Source of the DNA: Anatilimnocola floriformis
Lineage (GTDB): Bacteria > Planctomycetota > Planctomycetia > Pirellulales > Pirellulaceae
Reading direction: 5' to 3'
Assembly (NCBI RefSeq): GCF_024256385.1
Contig: NZ_JAMLFW010000001.1
Location: forward strand, 6,076,001-6,140,000
Length of the DNA: 64,000 bases
Shown: piece by piece, positions 8,168-17,645 of the stretch
Layout: the number at the start of each line of letters is the position of its first letter
How positions within the stretch are numbered: the first letter of the stretch is position 1
Translations under genes and position numbers: made by a program
The notes under the pieces: model-generated
The model's database searches: none
What the model saw: the letters and a program-made list of their open reading frames with translations, nothing else
Told to the model about the DNA's origin: nothing

Positions 8168-9385
8168 ATGACCTCTCTTCGGGCTCCTTATCCGGCCGCT
8201 CTCGATTTTGCCGAAAAACAGGTGGCCGCGCTGCTGCAGAAGCATCCCGATTATTTCCCGATCTATACCCTCGGCGGAAAGTGGCACCATGGCGGCGAAC
8301 TTTGGACCGATTGGACCGGCGGTTTCCTTGCGGGCATGATGTGGCAGTTTCATCTGCGCGAGCGAGCTGAAAAGAAACAGCTGTCGGCAGAGACGCTCAA
8401 TTCCACCAACTGGCGGAAGCGTGCCGAGCATTATTCGAAGCTGCTCGAGCATCGGCAGGATGATCGCAACGTCCACGATCTGGGCTTCATTTTTCTCAGC
8501 ACCTATTTGCCCTGGTACGAACTGACCGGTAATCAGCAAATTCACAACGTGCTGATTCACGCCGGCAACACATTGGCCATGCGGTTCATGGAACGCGGGC
8601 AGTATCTGCGTTCGTTTGTCGCGCCGGAGTCGCTGTTCATCGACATCATGATGAATGTGCCGCTGATTTTTTACGCAGCCAATGAATCGGGCAATCGCGA
8701 CCTGGCCCGCGTGGCCACAGCCCATTGCTTGACGACGCGCGATCATCTGGTGCGCGACGATGGCTCGACCGCGCACGAAGGGATGTTCGATCTCGAGACA
8801 GGCAAATTCCTCAAGCAAACGACGCATCAAGGCCTGCGCGACGACAGCGCCTGGGCCCGTGGTTTGGCGTGGTCGCTGTACGGTTACAGCAAGTGCTATG
8901 CACTGACGGGGAACAAGGATTTCTTGGAAGTCGCCGAGAAGAACGCCAACTACTGGATCAATCGCTTGCCCGAAGATCAGGTGCCGCTGTGGGATTTCGA
9001 TGCCAATCCCAACGACCCGCCGCCGTTCGGTAACCAAAAGGAGACGAGCGCCGCGGCGATCGCGGCCAGCGGCTTGCTCGATCTGGCCCGGCAGACCGAA
9101 GACGACAACCTGGCCGAGCAATACGAAGCGACCGCGCTCGGCATGCTCGATCGCCTGTGCACGCCGGAATATCTCGCTAGTCAAACGCCCGGTTGGGAAG
9201 GGATTCTCAAGCACGGTGTGTATCACACGGTGAAGAACCTGGGTGTCGACGAATCGGTGATGTGGGGCGAGTACTTTTTTGTCGAAGCCCTGACGAAGGT
9301 CGTCTGCAGCAACTTCGCTCGCGTCTCTGCCGATGCTCTCGATCGCAATCGCGAGAAGTACGCGGCGTTTCGGTTGGGGAGCTAG
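8168..9385 (+). CDS. glycoside hydrolase family 88-like protein (unsaturated glucuronyl hydrolase type)
   Basis: 405 residues from the ATG at 8168 ([20 protein letters not shown]); an earlier in-frame codon at 8096 would start in repeat-derived sequence. The chain shows the (alpha/alpha)6 barrel pattern of GH88/GH105: [74 protein letters not shown] and [22 protein letters not shown]88 enzymes hydrate unsaturated uronic acids released by polysaccharide lyases. No signal peptide is visible, so it probably acts on imported oligosaccharides in the cytoplasm. It lies four bases before the lipoprotein gene at 9390 and may be co-transcribed with it. Confidence 0.82.
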   Translation: MTSLRAPYPAALDFAEKQVAALLQKHPDYFPIYTLGGKWHHGGELWTDWTGGFLAGMMWQFHLRERAEKKQLSAETLNSTNWRKRAEHYSKLLEHRQDDRNVHDLGFIFLSTYLPWYELTGNQQIHNVLIHAGNTLAMRFMERGQYLRSFVAPESLFIDIMMNVPLIFYAANESGNRDLARVATAHCLTTRDHLVRDDGSTAHEGMFDLETGKFLKQTTHQGLRDDSAWARGLAWSLYGYSKCYALTGNKDFLEVAEKNANYWINRLPEDQVPLWDFDANPNDPPPFGNQKETSAAAIAASGLLDLARQTEDDNLAEQYEATALGMLDRLCTPEYLASQTPGWEGILKHGVYHTVKNLGVDESVMWGEYFFVEALTKVVCSNFARVSADALDRNREKYAAFRLGS

Positions 9386-9389
9386 TTCG

Positions 9390-9749
9390 ATGAAAGCTCT
9401 TCGCGGGTGCGGTTTGATTTTGGTGGTGCTCGCAGCCTTCGTCGGTTGCGGGCCCGCTCAACAAACGATCAAAGTCGCCAAAGGCGAATCGGCAGCGGCA
9501 GCCATCGTGCGCGTGGCCAAATCGTTGCCTTCGCCGCAAGCTGAAGAGTTCTCCGCGGCGGCCGAATCGCTGGCCTTTTATTATACCCTGCGTAATCCAG
9601 AGGCCGTTTCGAAGAGCGGCCCGACGCGCGCGATTCACGCCAAGACGCCAGCCCAAGTCATCGCCGAGTACAACCGTCTCAGCCCAGAGTCCAAGGCAGA
9701 CCTCGCCACTCAAATTGCCTCGATCAAGGCGAGCGACAAATCACCGTAG
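9390..9749 (+). CDS. small lipoprotein, DUF6694-like (tentative)
   Basis: 119 residues from the ATG at 9390. It has a lipoprotein signal (LILVVLAAFVGCGPAQQ, lipobox cysteine about residue 18) and a helical mature part with AEEFSAAAESLAFYYTLRN and TPAQVIAEYNRLSP. That arrangement reminds me of the small DUF6694 lipoproteins, but the similarity is weak. Predicted location is a membrane facing the periplasm. The gene starts four bases after the GH88 stop codon and 27 bases before the rhomboid gene, so the three may form one operon. Function unknown. Confidence 0.6.
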   Translation: MKALRGCGLILVVLAAFVGCGPAQQTIKVAKGESAAAAIVRVAKSLPSPQAEEFSAAAESLAFYYTLRNPEAVSKSGPTRAIHAKTPAQVIAEYNRLSPESKADLATQIASIKASDKSP

Positions 9750-9776
9750 TTCAAAAAACTGCAGCAAGCGAATCCT

Positions 9777-10589
9777 ATGGTCTTTCCCATCTCCGACGAT
9801 AACAGCGACCGACGGATTTTTCCGGTGGTCAACGTCGCCCTCATCGTCATTAATGTGCTGGTCTTCGTCCTCTTCCAAGGACTGGGGCAGAACGAAGCCT
9901 TTACGATGGCGTTCTCGACCGTGCCGCGCGAGATCGCCACAGGGCGTGACATCATCACCGAAGATTCGGTGAAGCGGTTTCAAACGGCTGAGGGTGCGGT
10001 CGATGTGACCGTGCCCGGCCTCAAGCGCACACCGATTCCGGTTTACTTCACGCTGCTCACGTCGATGTTCATGCACGGCAGCTTGATGCATCTGGCGGGG
10101 AACATGTGGTTCCTGTGGATCTTTGGCGACAACATCGAGAACGATCTGGGCCGTGTGCGGTACACGATTTTTTACCTGCTGACCGGGATCATCGCCTCGC
10201 TCACGCATGTCGCGATGAATCTCAGTGGCGAGTCTGCGCTGGTGCCCAGCCTGGGCGCATCGGGCGCCATCTCCGGCGTGATGGGCGCTTATCTGGTGCT
10301 GCATCCCAAGCGACAAGTGACCGTGCTCATCTTCCGCTTCATCACACAAGTCCCCGGCTTCGTCGCCGTGGGGCTGTGGTTCGGTTTTCAGATCATCAGC
10401 AGTCTGCAAGCCATGGGCGGCAGCGGCGACGGCGTGGCGTATGGCGCTCACATCGGCGGCTTCATCGCCGGGGCAGCGCTCGTGAAGCTCTTCACCATCG
10501 GCCTGCCGCAGAATCTGCCGCTGACGGATACTCAGCCGCAACCGCCGGAATATCGATCTTATGGGCGGCCGCGGAAGTCAGATTGGTAA
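9777..10589 (+). CDS. rhomboid family intramembrane serine protease
   Basis: 270 residues with six to seven hydrophobic helices. Rhomboid signatures: HGSLMHLAGNMWFLWIFG (residues 100-117), the catalytic serine in SLGASGAISGVMGAYL (Ser162) and the catalytic histidine in YGAHIGGFIAGAAL (His225). Rhomboids cut transmembrane segments of membrane proteins within the bilayer; the substrate is unknown. A hydrophilic loop of about 45 residues follows the first helix, a usual position for variation. The C-terminal tail is Pro/Gln-rich. Confidence 0.92.
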   Translation: MVFPISDDNSDRRIFPVVNVALIVINVLVFVLFQGLGQNEAFTMAFSTVPREIATGRDIITEDSVKRFQTAEGAVDVTVPGLKRTPIPVYFTLLTSMFMHGSLMHLAGNMWFLWIFGDNIENDLGRVRYTIFYLLTGIIASLTHVAMNLSGESALVPSLGASGAISGVMGAYLVLHPKRQVTVLIFRFITQVPGFVAVGLWFGFQIISSLQAMGGSGDGVAYGAHIGGFIAGAALVKLFTIGLPQNLPLTDTQPQPPEYRSYGRPRKSDW

Positions 10590-10590
10590 G

Positions 10591-10615
10591 TCATCGACCG
10601 CTCCGCGGTCGATGA
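10591..10615 (+). terminator. hairpin after rhomboid gene, no U-tract
   Basis: TCATCGACCG (10591-10600) pairs perfectly with CGGTCGATGA (10606-10615) around CTCCG. It begins one base after the rhomboid stop codon and lies between convergent genes. No T-run follows on either strand, so it may protect 3' ends rather than act as an intrinsic terminator. Confidence 0.45.
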
Positions 10616-10652
10616 ATGGAGCTCGATTCCGGCGTCAGGCGAACGACGACTA

Positions 10653-11324
10653 TTACTCGTAAATAAACGTCGCCATATAAGCACTGCGCGAACCGGGCGT
10701 TGACCAGGTCGTTCCCAGGCCGCGGCCGCGGTACTCGGCTTCGGTCGAGACGCCGGCTGCGAAGTTTTGCAGCTTTGCCAGCGGCGGATAGAAGGCCACT
10801 TCGTTGGTGCAGATGCAGTCGGTCTTCACTGCTTTCCGCGTGCCGAGGGTCACCATTTTGCCGGCCTTCAAGTGACCGTCGAGCGAACCCAGGTCGAGCG
10901 ACATTTCGATCGGCGCCGAATCGACTCGCACCACTTCCTTGCCAGCCCGGCCCGCATGTTCCTTCGCGAACGACAGCAGGGCGTCGCGCTGTATGCCGGT
11001 TGCTTTTTCGTCAAGAATGACCGTCGACTTCAGCGTCTTGGGATCATTCACGCCGCCGTGGCCGAGCGTATCGGAACCGGTCATGCAGACGACGACCGAC
11101 AGGCCGGTGAGATCGACGCCGGCGTGCTTGCCGCTTTCGATGTTCCAAGCCATCACGGCGTCTTTGCCGGCGAGGGCAGATTCGGCGTTCGCAAAACAGG
11201 GACCGGTGTAAACCTGGCAGGTCCGCGTTTCCAGATAAATGCCCGAAACCTCATCGGCACCGCGAGCGGCATTCCAGCCCAGCAAACTCACAACGGCCAG
11301 CGACCACAACATCAGACGTGACAT
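10653..11324 (-). CDS. DUF1326 domain protein, secreted
   Basis: 223 residues from the ATG at 11324, chosen because AGGAGAG lies six bases upstream. A signal peptide (MSRLMLWSLAVVSLLGWNAA, cleavage near RGA) precedes a DUF1326-type domain: SGIYLETRTCQVYTGPCFAN, GLSVVVCMTGSDTLGHGGV, the alternating strand/helix RDALLSFAKEHAGRAGKEVV, and a C-terminal YRGRGLGTTWSTPGSRSAYM. Two cysteine pairs (TCQVYTGPCF and DCICTNE) could bind metal or form disulfides. Function unknown; widespread in planctomycetes and proteobacteria. Confidence 0.8.
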   Translation of the reverse strand: MSRLMLWSLAVVSLLGWNAARGADEVSGIYLETRTCQVYTGPCFANAESALAGKDAVMAWNIESGKHAGVDLTGLSVVVCMTGSDTLGHGGVNDPKTLKSTVILDEKATGIQRDALLSFAKEHAGRAGKEVVRVDSAPIEMSLDLGSLDGHLKAGKMVTLGTRKAVKTDCICTNEVAFYPPLAKLQNFAAGVSTEAEYRGRGLGTTWSTPGSRSAYMATFIYE

Positions 11325-11515
11325 GCAAATCTCTCCTGGCGAGAATGACCAACCGCAAGCGAGCAACGCTCCATTCTAGGCGGAAATCGTCGGAAAGACC
11401 AAGAGATTTACAGGTAGCATTGGCGTCGGTTGTGGACCAGGGCGGTTGCCGAAGTCGTGGGGTTTGCGCAATGATGGGGTTCGCGAAATAACTGCCATTG
11501 TTTCGGAGGGAATCC

Positions 11516-12259
11516 GTGAGTCCGCTCGTTGTTAGTTTGATTGTGCTGCTCTGTATCTTTGGAAGCTCCCTGGGGGGCTTGCTGCTGCGGCCTCATTTTC
11601 CCGACGGGCATCTCAATACCGAGTCGAAGGAAGTCATCAAGCTGGTCGTCGGCATTGTCGGCACGATGACCGGCATGGTGCTGGGCCTGCTAGTGGCGTC
11701 GGCGAAGAGTTCGTTCGACAGCCAACATCACGGCGTATCGCAGTTGGCAGCCAATGTGGTGGTGCTCGATCGGGCGCTGGCTCACTACGGGCCCGAGACT
11801 CAAGCGACGCGCGAGGCGCTCCGCAAAACAGTGACCGACATGATCGAGCGGATCTGGGCAGAGCCCAAACCGGCTAACGGTGACGCAACGAAGTATGAAG
11901 AAGTCTATGACCATATTCTCGCACTGCAGCCGAAGAATGAATCGCAGCGCACGAATCAAGCCCTGGCGCTAAAAGTCGTACACGACACCGCGCAGATGCG
12001 CTGGCTGTTGTACTCGCAGCGGATTGGTTCGATTCCGCCGGTGTTCCTCATTCTTTTGGTCGCCTGGCTCGCCATCACCTTCGGCAGTTATGGACTGTTT
12101 GCACCACGCAACGCGACGACCATCGCCGTGCTGTTGCTAGGGAGCTTGGTTGTTTCGAGCGCGGTCTTTTTGATCCTCGAGCTCGATCGTCCCTTCGGCG
12201 GCATCATGCACATCAGCAGCCAGCCGCTGCGAAATGCACTGGCGCAGGTCGGGCAGTAA
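11516..12259 (+). CDS. DUF4239 (bestrophin-like domain) membrane protein
   Basis: 247 residues from a GTG at 11516, selected because GGAGGG sits five bases upstream; the TTG at 11498 lies upstream of that RBS. Membrane segments: residues about 4-24 and 45-65, then a cytoplasmic helical stretch (residues 70-165), then two C-terminal helices (VFLILLVAWLAITFGSYGLF, VLLLGSLVVSSAVFLILELD). FGGIMHISSQPLRNAL at the end is typical of DUF4239. The family is related to bestrophin-like channels but ion transport is unproven. The regulator at 12274 starts 14 bases after its stop, which suggests co-transcription. Confidence 0.75.
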   Translation: MSPLVVSLIVLLCIFGSSLGGLLLRPHFPDGHLNTESKEVIKLVVGIVGTMTGMVLGLLVASAKSSFDSQHHGVSQLAANVVVLDRALAHYGPETQATREALRKTVTDMIERIWAEPKPANGDATKYEEVYDHILALQPKNESQRTNQALALKVVHDTAQMRWLLYSQRIGSIPPVFLILLVAWLAITFGSYGLFAPRNATTIAVLLLGSLVVSSAVFLILELDRPFGGIMHISSQPLRNALAQVGQ

Positions 12260-12273
12260 GCCGGGAATTAACG

Positions 12274-13095
12274 ATGTATTTCGAGAGTTTCCTGGCCGGT
12301 CTGTCGGCGACTTTTGTCAAAGTCCCCGCGGCGGAAGTCGATGGCCAGATCGAGCTGGGCTTGAAGCAAATCGTGGAGTTTCTCGATCTCGATCGGAGCG
12401 GCTTCGGCGAAGTGACTTCGCAGGGAATGGTCATCACGCACTCGTACCAATTGCCGGGAATCCCACCGTCGCCGCGCGTCATTCTCGAAGCTCAGTTCCC
12501 GTTCTACGCCCGAAAAGTTCAGCAGGGCGAGGTCTTCCGCATGCCCGAAGATCTGCCGCCGGAAGCTGCGCGTGAATGGGAAATGGCCGCTCGCTCGGGA
12601 ATGAAATCGAACCTCACGATTCCGCTGAAGGTAACCGGTTCAGTCGTCGGCGGAATCGGCTTTGCGTCGTTCCGCGCCCAGCGTGACTGGCCCGATGCCC
12701 TCATCCAGCGTTTGCGACTGGTCGGCGATATCTTTACGAATGCCCTAGCGCGCAAGCGCGCCGAAGAGGCGCTCGCGGCTGCCAACGAACAAGCGAGGAT
12801 CCTGCGTGAGGAGTTGGCCCGGCAGATCGTTGCCAATCAAGAACGCGAATTGAACCAAAAGGGCGAAAGCGAACGAGTGCAACTGCTCGTAAACAACCTC
12901 ACGCCACGCGAGCGCGAGGTCTTCTTTCTGGTTGCCGCCGGCATGCCGAATAAGAACATCGCCACCCGGCTCGACGTGAGTTTGCAGAGCGTGAAACTCT
13001 ATCGCGCCCGCGTGATGGAAAAGCTCCAGTTGGCGACCGTTGCCGATCTCGTTCGCCTCGCCGACAAAGCCAAGACGCTGCTCGGCGACAGCTGA
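12274..13095 (+). CDS. GAF domain - LuxR-type HTH transcription regulator
   Basis: 273 residues. Residues 5-165 form a GAF-like sensor domain (VEFLDLDRSGFGEVTSQG, LTIPLKVTGSVVGGIGFASF), 165-200 a charged coiled coil, and the C-terminus a LuxR/NarL helix-turn-helix: LTPREREVFFLVAAGMPNKN followed by IATRLDVSLQSVKLYRARVM. No phosphoacceptor receiver domain is present, so it is not an ordinary response regulator; the GAF domain may bind a small ligand or receive a signal from a kinase. Adjacent to and probably in one unit with the DUF4239 gene. Confidence 0.85.
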   Translation: MYFESFLAGLSATFVKVPAAEVDGQIELGLKQIVEFLDLDRSGFGEVTSQGMVITHSYQLPGIPPSPRVILEAQFPFYARKVQQGEVFRMPEDLPPEAAREWEMAARSGMKSNLTIPLKVTGSVVGGIGFASFRAQRDWPDALIQRLRLVGDIFTNALARKRAEEALAAANEQARILREELARQIVANQERELNQKGESERVQLLVNNLTPREREVFFLVAAGMPNKNIATRLDVSLQSVKLYRARVMEKLQLATVADLVRLADKAKTLLGDS

Positions 13096-13779
13096 GGCGG
13101 ATTAGACCAAGGTCTAATGATGCGGCGATTGCGATTGGATTAGCCTGAGGCGGTCTGTTTTCCTCCGGGCTTCTCCCATGCTTCGCCAGCGTAGCAGTCC
13201 CGGATTTGAGCGGTGGAATATATAACAGGTTATGAGATTTTATGCGATTCCGGCAATATCTTGGCAGCCAACGCCTTGCGGCAAAAACAGGCGGAGAAAA
13301 CGGGTCAAGTCTATAACCTTTTTATAACCAGCGCCGATCATTCGAACACGAATCGATCGCGTCTGCAGCAGTGCTCCATTCGACATCCATCAGCTGCCCT
13401 CAGCGCGCACCGGTAGCGCAGCGACGACTGTCATTTTCAAAAACATCAACCGAATTGAGAAAGACAACTGGCTAATTAAATGCAAACGTGGTGACAACTT
13501 AGGTCAGAATTTTGCGCAAGCCGTAGTCATCCACGCCAGCGACGCTGTCGCGGCAAGCGACGGGAGGGCGAGGCTCCTGCCGAGCCGCCGAGGTGAAATT
13601 GCAAGGCCGCCAGCGGCTGCTTTCGACCGGCGCGGCTCGGCGGGAGCCTCGCCCTCCCAAAATCAGCGACACCGTGAATTGTTACCACAAACGAACCGAC
13701 GCGGTCGCCGTCCGGTCTGCAGTCATAGTAAAATCAGCCTCCCTTAGTCATTGTCCCGAATTCCTAGAGTGAGACTTCG
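13096..13779. other. intergenic region without a convincing gene
   Basis: 684 bases. It holds the palindromic repeat at 13562-13658 and an AT-richer stretch (13213-13340) with several TATAAC sequences, including ATAACAGGTTAT, a short palindrome. GGAATATATAACAGGT near 13214 resembles GGAATATAACAGGT near 61369. I see no RNA gene and no open frame with coding-like third positions. Confidence 0.5.
13562..13658. repeat. GC-rich inverted repeat with 25-base arms
   Basis: Left arm 13562-13586 (GGGAGGGCGAGGCTCCTGCC..) pairs with right arm 13634-13658 (..GGGAGCCTCGCCCTCCC) with one mismatch; the loop is 47 bases. A partial relative (GAGGCTCCCGCTGAGC) occurs near 1581-1596. This type of GGCGAGGCTCC repeat is an intergenic element, not a terminator with a U-tract. 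Confidence 0.6.
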
Positions 13780-15171
13780 ATGAAGAACCTGGTGCCCCTG
13801 CTCGCACTAATCGTCTGCACCGCACTGGCCCTGCCGTGCTCTGCTCAAACTGCCGATGCAGAACTGGCCGAAATCGGCGTCGACGCCTACGTCTACGGCT
13901 ATCCACTCGTGACGATGGAATACACTCGCCGCGTGATGACCAACGTCGCCAAGCCGAGTGGCTCACACGCGCCGATGGGGCAATTTTTGCTGATGCGGAA
14001 ATATCCCGACGCGGCGTTCAAGGATGTGACCGCGCCGAACGCCGACACGTTGTATTCGACGGCCTGGCTCGATCTGGCCAAGGAGCCATATATCCTGCGG
14101 CTGCCGAAGATGAACGATCGTTACTTTCTGATGCCAATGCTCAGCGGTTGGACCAATGTGTTCGAAGTTCCCGGCAAGCGAACCACGGGCACAAAAGCTC
14201 AGGCCTACGCGATCACGGGACCGAACTGGAAGGGGACGCTCCCCGATGGCCTCGTCGAGCTGAAGTCGCCGACCAATATGGTTTGGATTTTGGGACGAAC
14301 CTACTGCACCGGCACGCCCGAAGACTACGAAGCCGCGCACAAAGTGATGGACAAGTACGACCTGCATCCACTCAGCGCCTTCGCCACCCAATACGTGGCG
14401 CCGGCCGGCAAGGTCAATCCCGAAGTCGATATGAAAACGCCAGTCCGCGAACAGGTTCACCGGCTCGATGCGGTTGAGTACTTCACGCTGCTGGCGAAGC
14501 TGATGAAAGACAATCCGCCAGCCAAAGACGACGCGCCGATCATCGCCAAGCTCGCCAAAATCGGCATCGTGCCCGGGAAGGATTTCGATGCCGAAAAACT
14601 TCCGGCAGCCGTGGCCGCGAGCGTTCCAAAAACAGCCCAGACCAAAATCATGGGCCATTTCGCGCAAGCGGGTAGCGACCTCAACGGCTGGACCTTCACC
14701 ACCAAGGCCGGCGTTTACGGCACCGAATATCTGCAGCGAGCGCTGATCACGGCAATCGGCCTCGGCGCCAATCGGCCGCAAGATGCGGTGTATCCAACTT
14801 CGACGGTCGATGTGGATGGCAAACCTTACAGTGGTGCGAACAAATACGTGATGCATTTCCCGAAGGGTGAGACGCCGCCAGCCGACGGTTTCTGGTCGAT
14901 CACCATGTACAACGCCGAGTACTTCTTTGTCGACAATCCGCTCGATAAGTACACGGTCAGCCCGCGCAACGATTTGCAATTCAATGCCGATGGTTCGCTC
15001 GATCTTTACATTCAAAACGAGTCGCCAGGAAAGGATAAGGAAGCCAATTGGCTGCCGGCGCCGAAGGACAAGTTTGTGCTGATGATGCGACTCTACTGGC
15101 CCACCGAAAAAGCGCCATCGATCATCGACGGCAGCTGGAAACCGCCAGGCGTGAAGCAGGTGGGTAAGTAA
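13780..15171 (+). CDS. DUF1254/DUF1214 domain protein, secreted
   Basis: 463 residues: signal peptide (MKNLVPLLALIVCTALALPC, cleavage near CSAQ), then the DUF1254 half (GVDAYVYGYPLVTMEYTRRV, APNADTLYSTAWLDLAKEPY, RYFLMPMLSGWTNVFEVPGK) and the C-terminal DUF1214 half (KYVMHFPKGETPPADGFWSI, YNAEYFFVDNPLDKYTVSPR, LDLYIQNESPG). The pair of domains is common in bacteria and some are annotated as phosphatidylserine decarboxylase-like or of unknown function; I would not assign an activity. Upstream GAGTGAGA gives a plausible RBS. The kinase at 15188 starts 16 bases after this stop codon, so they are probably co-transcribed. Confidence 0.85.
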   Translation: MKNLVPLLALIVCTALALPCSAQTADAELAEIGVDAYVYGYPLVTMEYTRRVMTNVAKPSGSHAPMGQFLLMRKYPDAAFKDVTAPNADTLYSTAWLDLAKEPYILRLPKMNDRYFLMPMLSGWTNVFEVPGKRTTGTKAQAYAITGPNWKGTLPDGLVELKSPTNMVWILGRTYCTGTPEDYEAAHKVMDKYDLHPLSAFATQYVAPAGKVNPEVDMKTPVREQVHRLDAVEYFTLLAKLMKDNPPAKDDAPIIAKLAKIGIVPGKDFDAEKLPAAVAASVPKTAQTKIMGHFAQAGSDLNGWTFTTKAGVYGTEYLQRALITAIGLGANRPQDAVYPTSTVDVDGKPYSGANKYVMHFPKGETPPADGFWSITMYNAEYFFVDNPLDKYTVSPRNDLQFNADGSLDLYIQNESPGKDKEANWLPAPKDKFVLMMRLYWPTEKAPSIIDGSWKPPGVKQVGK

Positions 15172-15187
15172 CGGCTGAGGGAATCGC

Positions 15188-16825
15188 ATGTCGCCACTGA
15201 AAGATTCAGAAGACGAGTCGAAAAAGCCTGCCGCCAGTGCGAGCGCGCCGACTCGCATCTCCGATGCCACGCTCGATTTCAGCAGCGTGGCCGATGCGAG
15301 TCAGCCGACGCCCGCCGTGGTGAATGCTCGGCCCCCCGGCGAAACGCTCGGCAATTACGATCTGCTGTCAGAGCTCGGCCGCGGCGGCATGGGGATTGTT
15401 TACAAGGCGCAAGATCGACGACTGGGACGGTTGGTCGCGCTCAAAGTCATTCTCGCAGGTGGCCACGCCGGTTCGACCGAACGGCAGCGTTTTCAATTCG
15501 AGGTCGAAGCTTCGGCTCGGCTGCAGCATCCGAATATCGTGCAAGTGCACGAGGTCGGCGAAGAAGACGGTCGGCCGTTCATGTCGATGGAGTTCTGCCC
15601 CGGCGGCAGTTTGGAAGATCAGATTCGCGACACGCCGCAGCCGCCGCGCGAGGCTGCCGTGCTCGTGGCCACGCTGGCCGATGCTTTGCACGAAGCTCAT
15701 CAAGCCGGCATCGTGCATCGCGATGTGAAGCCCGCCAACGTGCTGCTCGCGGCCAACGGTGCGCCGAAGCTCGCCGATTTCGGCCTCGCCAAATCGCTCA
15801 ACGACGAAGATGGCCTGACGCAAACCGGCGCCATCATGGGGAGCCTCGGCTACATGGCCCCCGAGCAAGCCATCGGCCGCACGCGCGATGCCACCGCCGC
15901 GACAGACATCTATTCCCTCGGCGCGCTGCTCTACAAACTGCTGACCGGCCGGCCTCCTTTCCAAGGACCCAATCAGCTCGAGACGATCAATTCGATCGTG
16001 GCAGCCGATCCTGTTTCGATTCAGGTGCTGCAGCGCCGCGTGCCGCAGGACCTCGTCACCATCTGCCACAAGTGCTTGGAGAAGAGTCCTTCTCGCCGTT
16101 ACGCAACGGCGGCTGCGCTCGCCGATGATCTCCGCCGCTATTTAGCCGACGAGCCGATCCAAGCTCGACCACTCGCCGGTGTCGAACGCGCTTGGCGCTG
16201 GGCTCGCCGCCATCCCGGGCCAACGCTCGTCTTGCTGGCCGGTGTTGCCATGTTGCTGCTCGTTGCGGCCTGCCTGGCTTGGAGTTCCTATCGCACTTAC
16301 CGCCTGATGGCCGAGGTCAACGAAGTGCAACGGCCGCTGCAAGAACTGAGCGGCCGGATTCGTTACCTCGACGAAGTCCTCACCTCATCCGCGCTCCTCG
16401 CCTCGGCCAGCGGCGAGATGCAGTGGCATGACCGCTACAACAGCCATGTGGAACAACTCGACGCCGCTCTGCAAAAGGCCGTTCGCCTGGCCCCCGGTGC
16501 CGAGCAACCGCTGGCCAAAGTCGAAGCGGCCAACACTTCGCTGGTGACGATGGAAACCCGCGCCTTCGACACGATCCGCCAAGGCCAGGCCCCTGAAGCT
16601 TGGAAACTGCTGACCAGCACCGAGTATCGCGCCGCGAAGGAGCAATACAACGAAGCGCTCGCCGGTTTCATCGCTCATCTCGACACGCACCAACAAAAAC
16701 TCTTGGCCCAAGCAGCCGCCGAAACCAAAATCTTCGTCATTCTCGCCGCGATCGCCGCGACAGCCATCCTGCTGATGATTGTCGTCGGTGGTTGGGCCGG
16801 ACTGCGATTGCTTCGCCGGGCCTAA
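15188..16825 (+). CDS. Hanks-type Ser/Thr protein kinase with membrane-bounded C-terminal region
   Basis: 545 residues. Kinase motifs: glycine loop GRGGMGIVYKAQD (65-77), Lys86 in VALKVI, HRDVKPANVLL (catalytic Asp179), DFGLAKS (Asp197), GYMAPEQA. After the kinase domain come a transmembrane helix (about 347-366), a 150-residue helical region (VNEVQRPLQELSGRIRYLDE ...) resembling a four-helix sensory bundle, and a second transmembrane helix (about 515-540) ending in LRLLRRA. The layout implies a cytoplasmic kinase with a periplasmic sensor loop closed by a final helix. ADDLRRYLADEPIQARP is typical of planctomycete kinases. RBS GAGGGAAT lies upstream. Confidence 0.9.
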   Translation: MSPLKDSEDESKKPAASASAPTRISDATLDFSSVADASQPTPAVVNARPPGETLGNYDLLSELGRGGMGIVYKAQDRRLGRLVALKVILAGGHAGSTERQRFQFEVEASARLQHPNIVQVHEVGEEDGRPFMSMEFCPGGSLEDQIRDTPQPPREAAVLVATLADALHEAHQAGIVHRDVKPANVLLAANGAPKLADFGLAKSLNDEDGLTQTGAIMGSLGYMAPEQAIGRTRDATAATDIYSLGALLYKLLTGRPPFQGPNQLETINSIVAADPVSIQVLQRRVPQDLVTICHKCLEKSPSRRYATAAALADDLRRYLADEPIQARPLAGVERAWRWARRHPGPTLVLLAGVAMLLLVAACLAWSSYRTYRLMAEVNEVQRPLQELSGRIRYLDEVLTSSALLASASGEMQWHDRYNSHVEQLDAALQKAVRLAPGAEQPLAKVEAANTSLVTMETRAFDTIRQGQAPEAWKLLTSTEYRAAKEQYNEALAGFIAHLDTHQQKLLAQAAAETKIFVILAAIAATAILLMIVVGGWAGLRLLRRA

Positions 16826-16901
16826 AAAGTGAACCCAGGCTCCCGTTGCGTGTCTCTGGATCGTCTCTTTCAGGCAACATCCGCAGGCTCGCGACTTCGC
16901 T

Positions 16902-17441
16902 ATGTTCACCTCACAACTTCCGCGCGGCTACTCGCTCGCCCAGTTCAAATCGCAAGATCGGAACGCGCTAGTAGCACACTTGAACGATCGGGAACTCTAC
17001 GAGCGGACTCTCCGCATCCCTTTTCCTTACACGGCGGCTGCGGCGGACGAATGGCTGGCGATTGCCAGCCGAAACGATCCCTCTTCCATCAATTGGGCCA
17101 TCCGCAACGAGCACGATGAATTGATCGGCGGCGTCGGCTTGGATCGGCCATCGAGCCAGTATTTCAGTCATCGCGCGGAGCTGGGCTATTGGCTGGCGCG
17201 ACCTTACTGGAATCAGGGAATCATGTCGTCGGTGGTCCCTGTCGTCTGCCAGTTCGCGTTCGAAACTCTGGCAATCGCGAAGGTCACCGCGCATGTGTTT
17301 GCCTTCAACGTCGCCTCGGCAAGGGTGCTGGAGAAAGGCGGTTTTGAACTGGAGGGGACTTTAAAGCAGCACTACCACAAGGATGGGCAGCTGATTGATT
17401 CCAAGGTTTATGGCCGTTGCAGCGATTCGCTTGCGAGGTAA
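16902..17441 (+). CDS. GNAT family N-acetyltransferase (RimJ/RimL-like)
   Basis: 179 residues with the RimJ/RimL type acetyltransferase fold: FPYTAAAADEWLAIASRN, HDELIGGVGLDR, ELGYWLARPYWNQGIMSSVV (acetyl-CoA pyrophosphate-loop region) and HVFAFNVASARVLEKGGFEL near the end. Members acetylate ribosomal protein N-termini, amino acids or antibiotics; the substrate cannot be told. Start ATG at 16902; no strong RBS. Stands alone between the kinase and the lipoprotein gene. Confidence 0.88.
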   Translation: MFTSQLPRGYSLAQFKSQDRNALVAHLNDRELYERTLRIPFPYTAAAADEWLAIASRNDPSSINWAIRNEHDELIGGVGLDRPSSQYFSHRAELGYWLARPYWNQGIMSSVVPVVCQFAFETLAIAKVTAHVFAFNVASARVLEKGGFELEGTLKQHYHKDGQLIDSKVYGRCSDSLAR

Positions 17442-17645
17442 TTTCACGGAATGAATCAACCGCCCGTGATGGTTGCTGGCTAGCACCCGTGACGGGCTCT
17501 GGAAAATCCCCTTCGGGTGACAGGTTTTGGCCCCGCCCCTGCCATTTGGCATATTCGGGCACTCGGCACAGCCGTTGCAAATGGTGCAGGTCTTCACCTG
17601 CGGAGGGTCCCGTAGGTCCTACCCTCCTCGAATGGAACTCGCACC

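Noticed and set aside
13213-13416. 67-codon frame starting at a GTG in the 13.1-13.8 kb gap
   Set aside because: AT-rich, no RBS, no third-position bias, no hydrophobic or domain pattern.
17361-17597. Minus-strand frame with a Cys-rich start (MKTCTICNGCAECPN)
   Set aside because: CxxC motifs are tempting, but the frame runs into the 3' end of the GNAT gene, loses any pattern after 25 residues and has no clear RBS. Kept as a low-probability small protein only.
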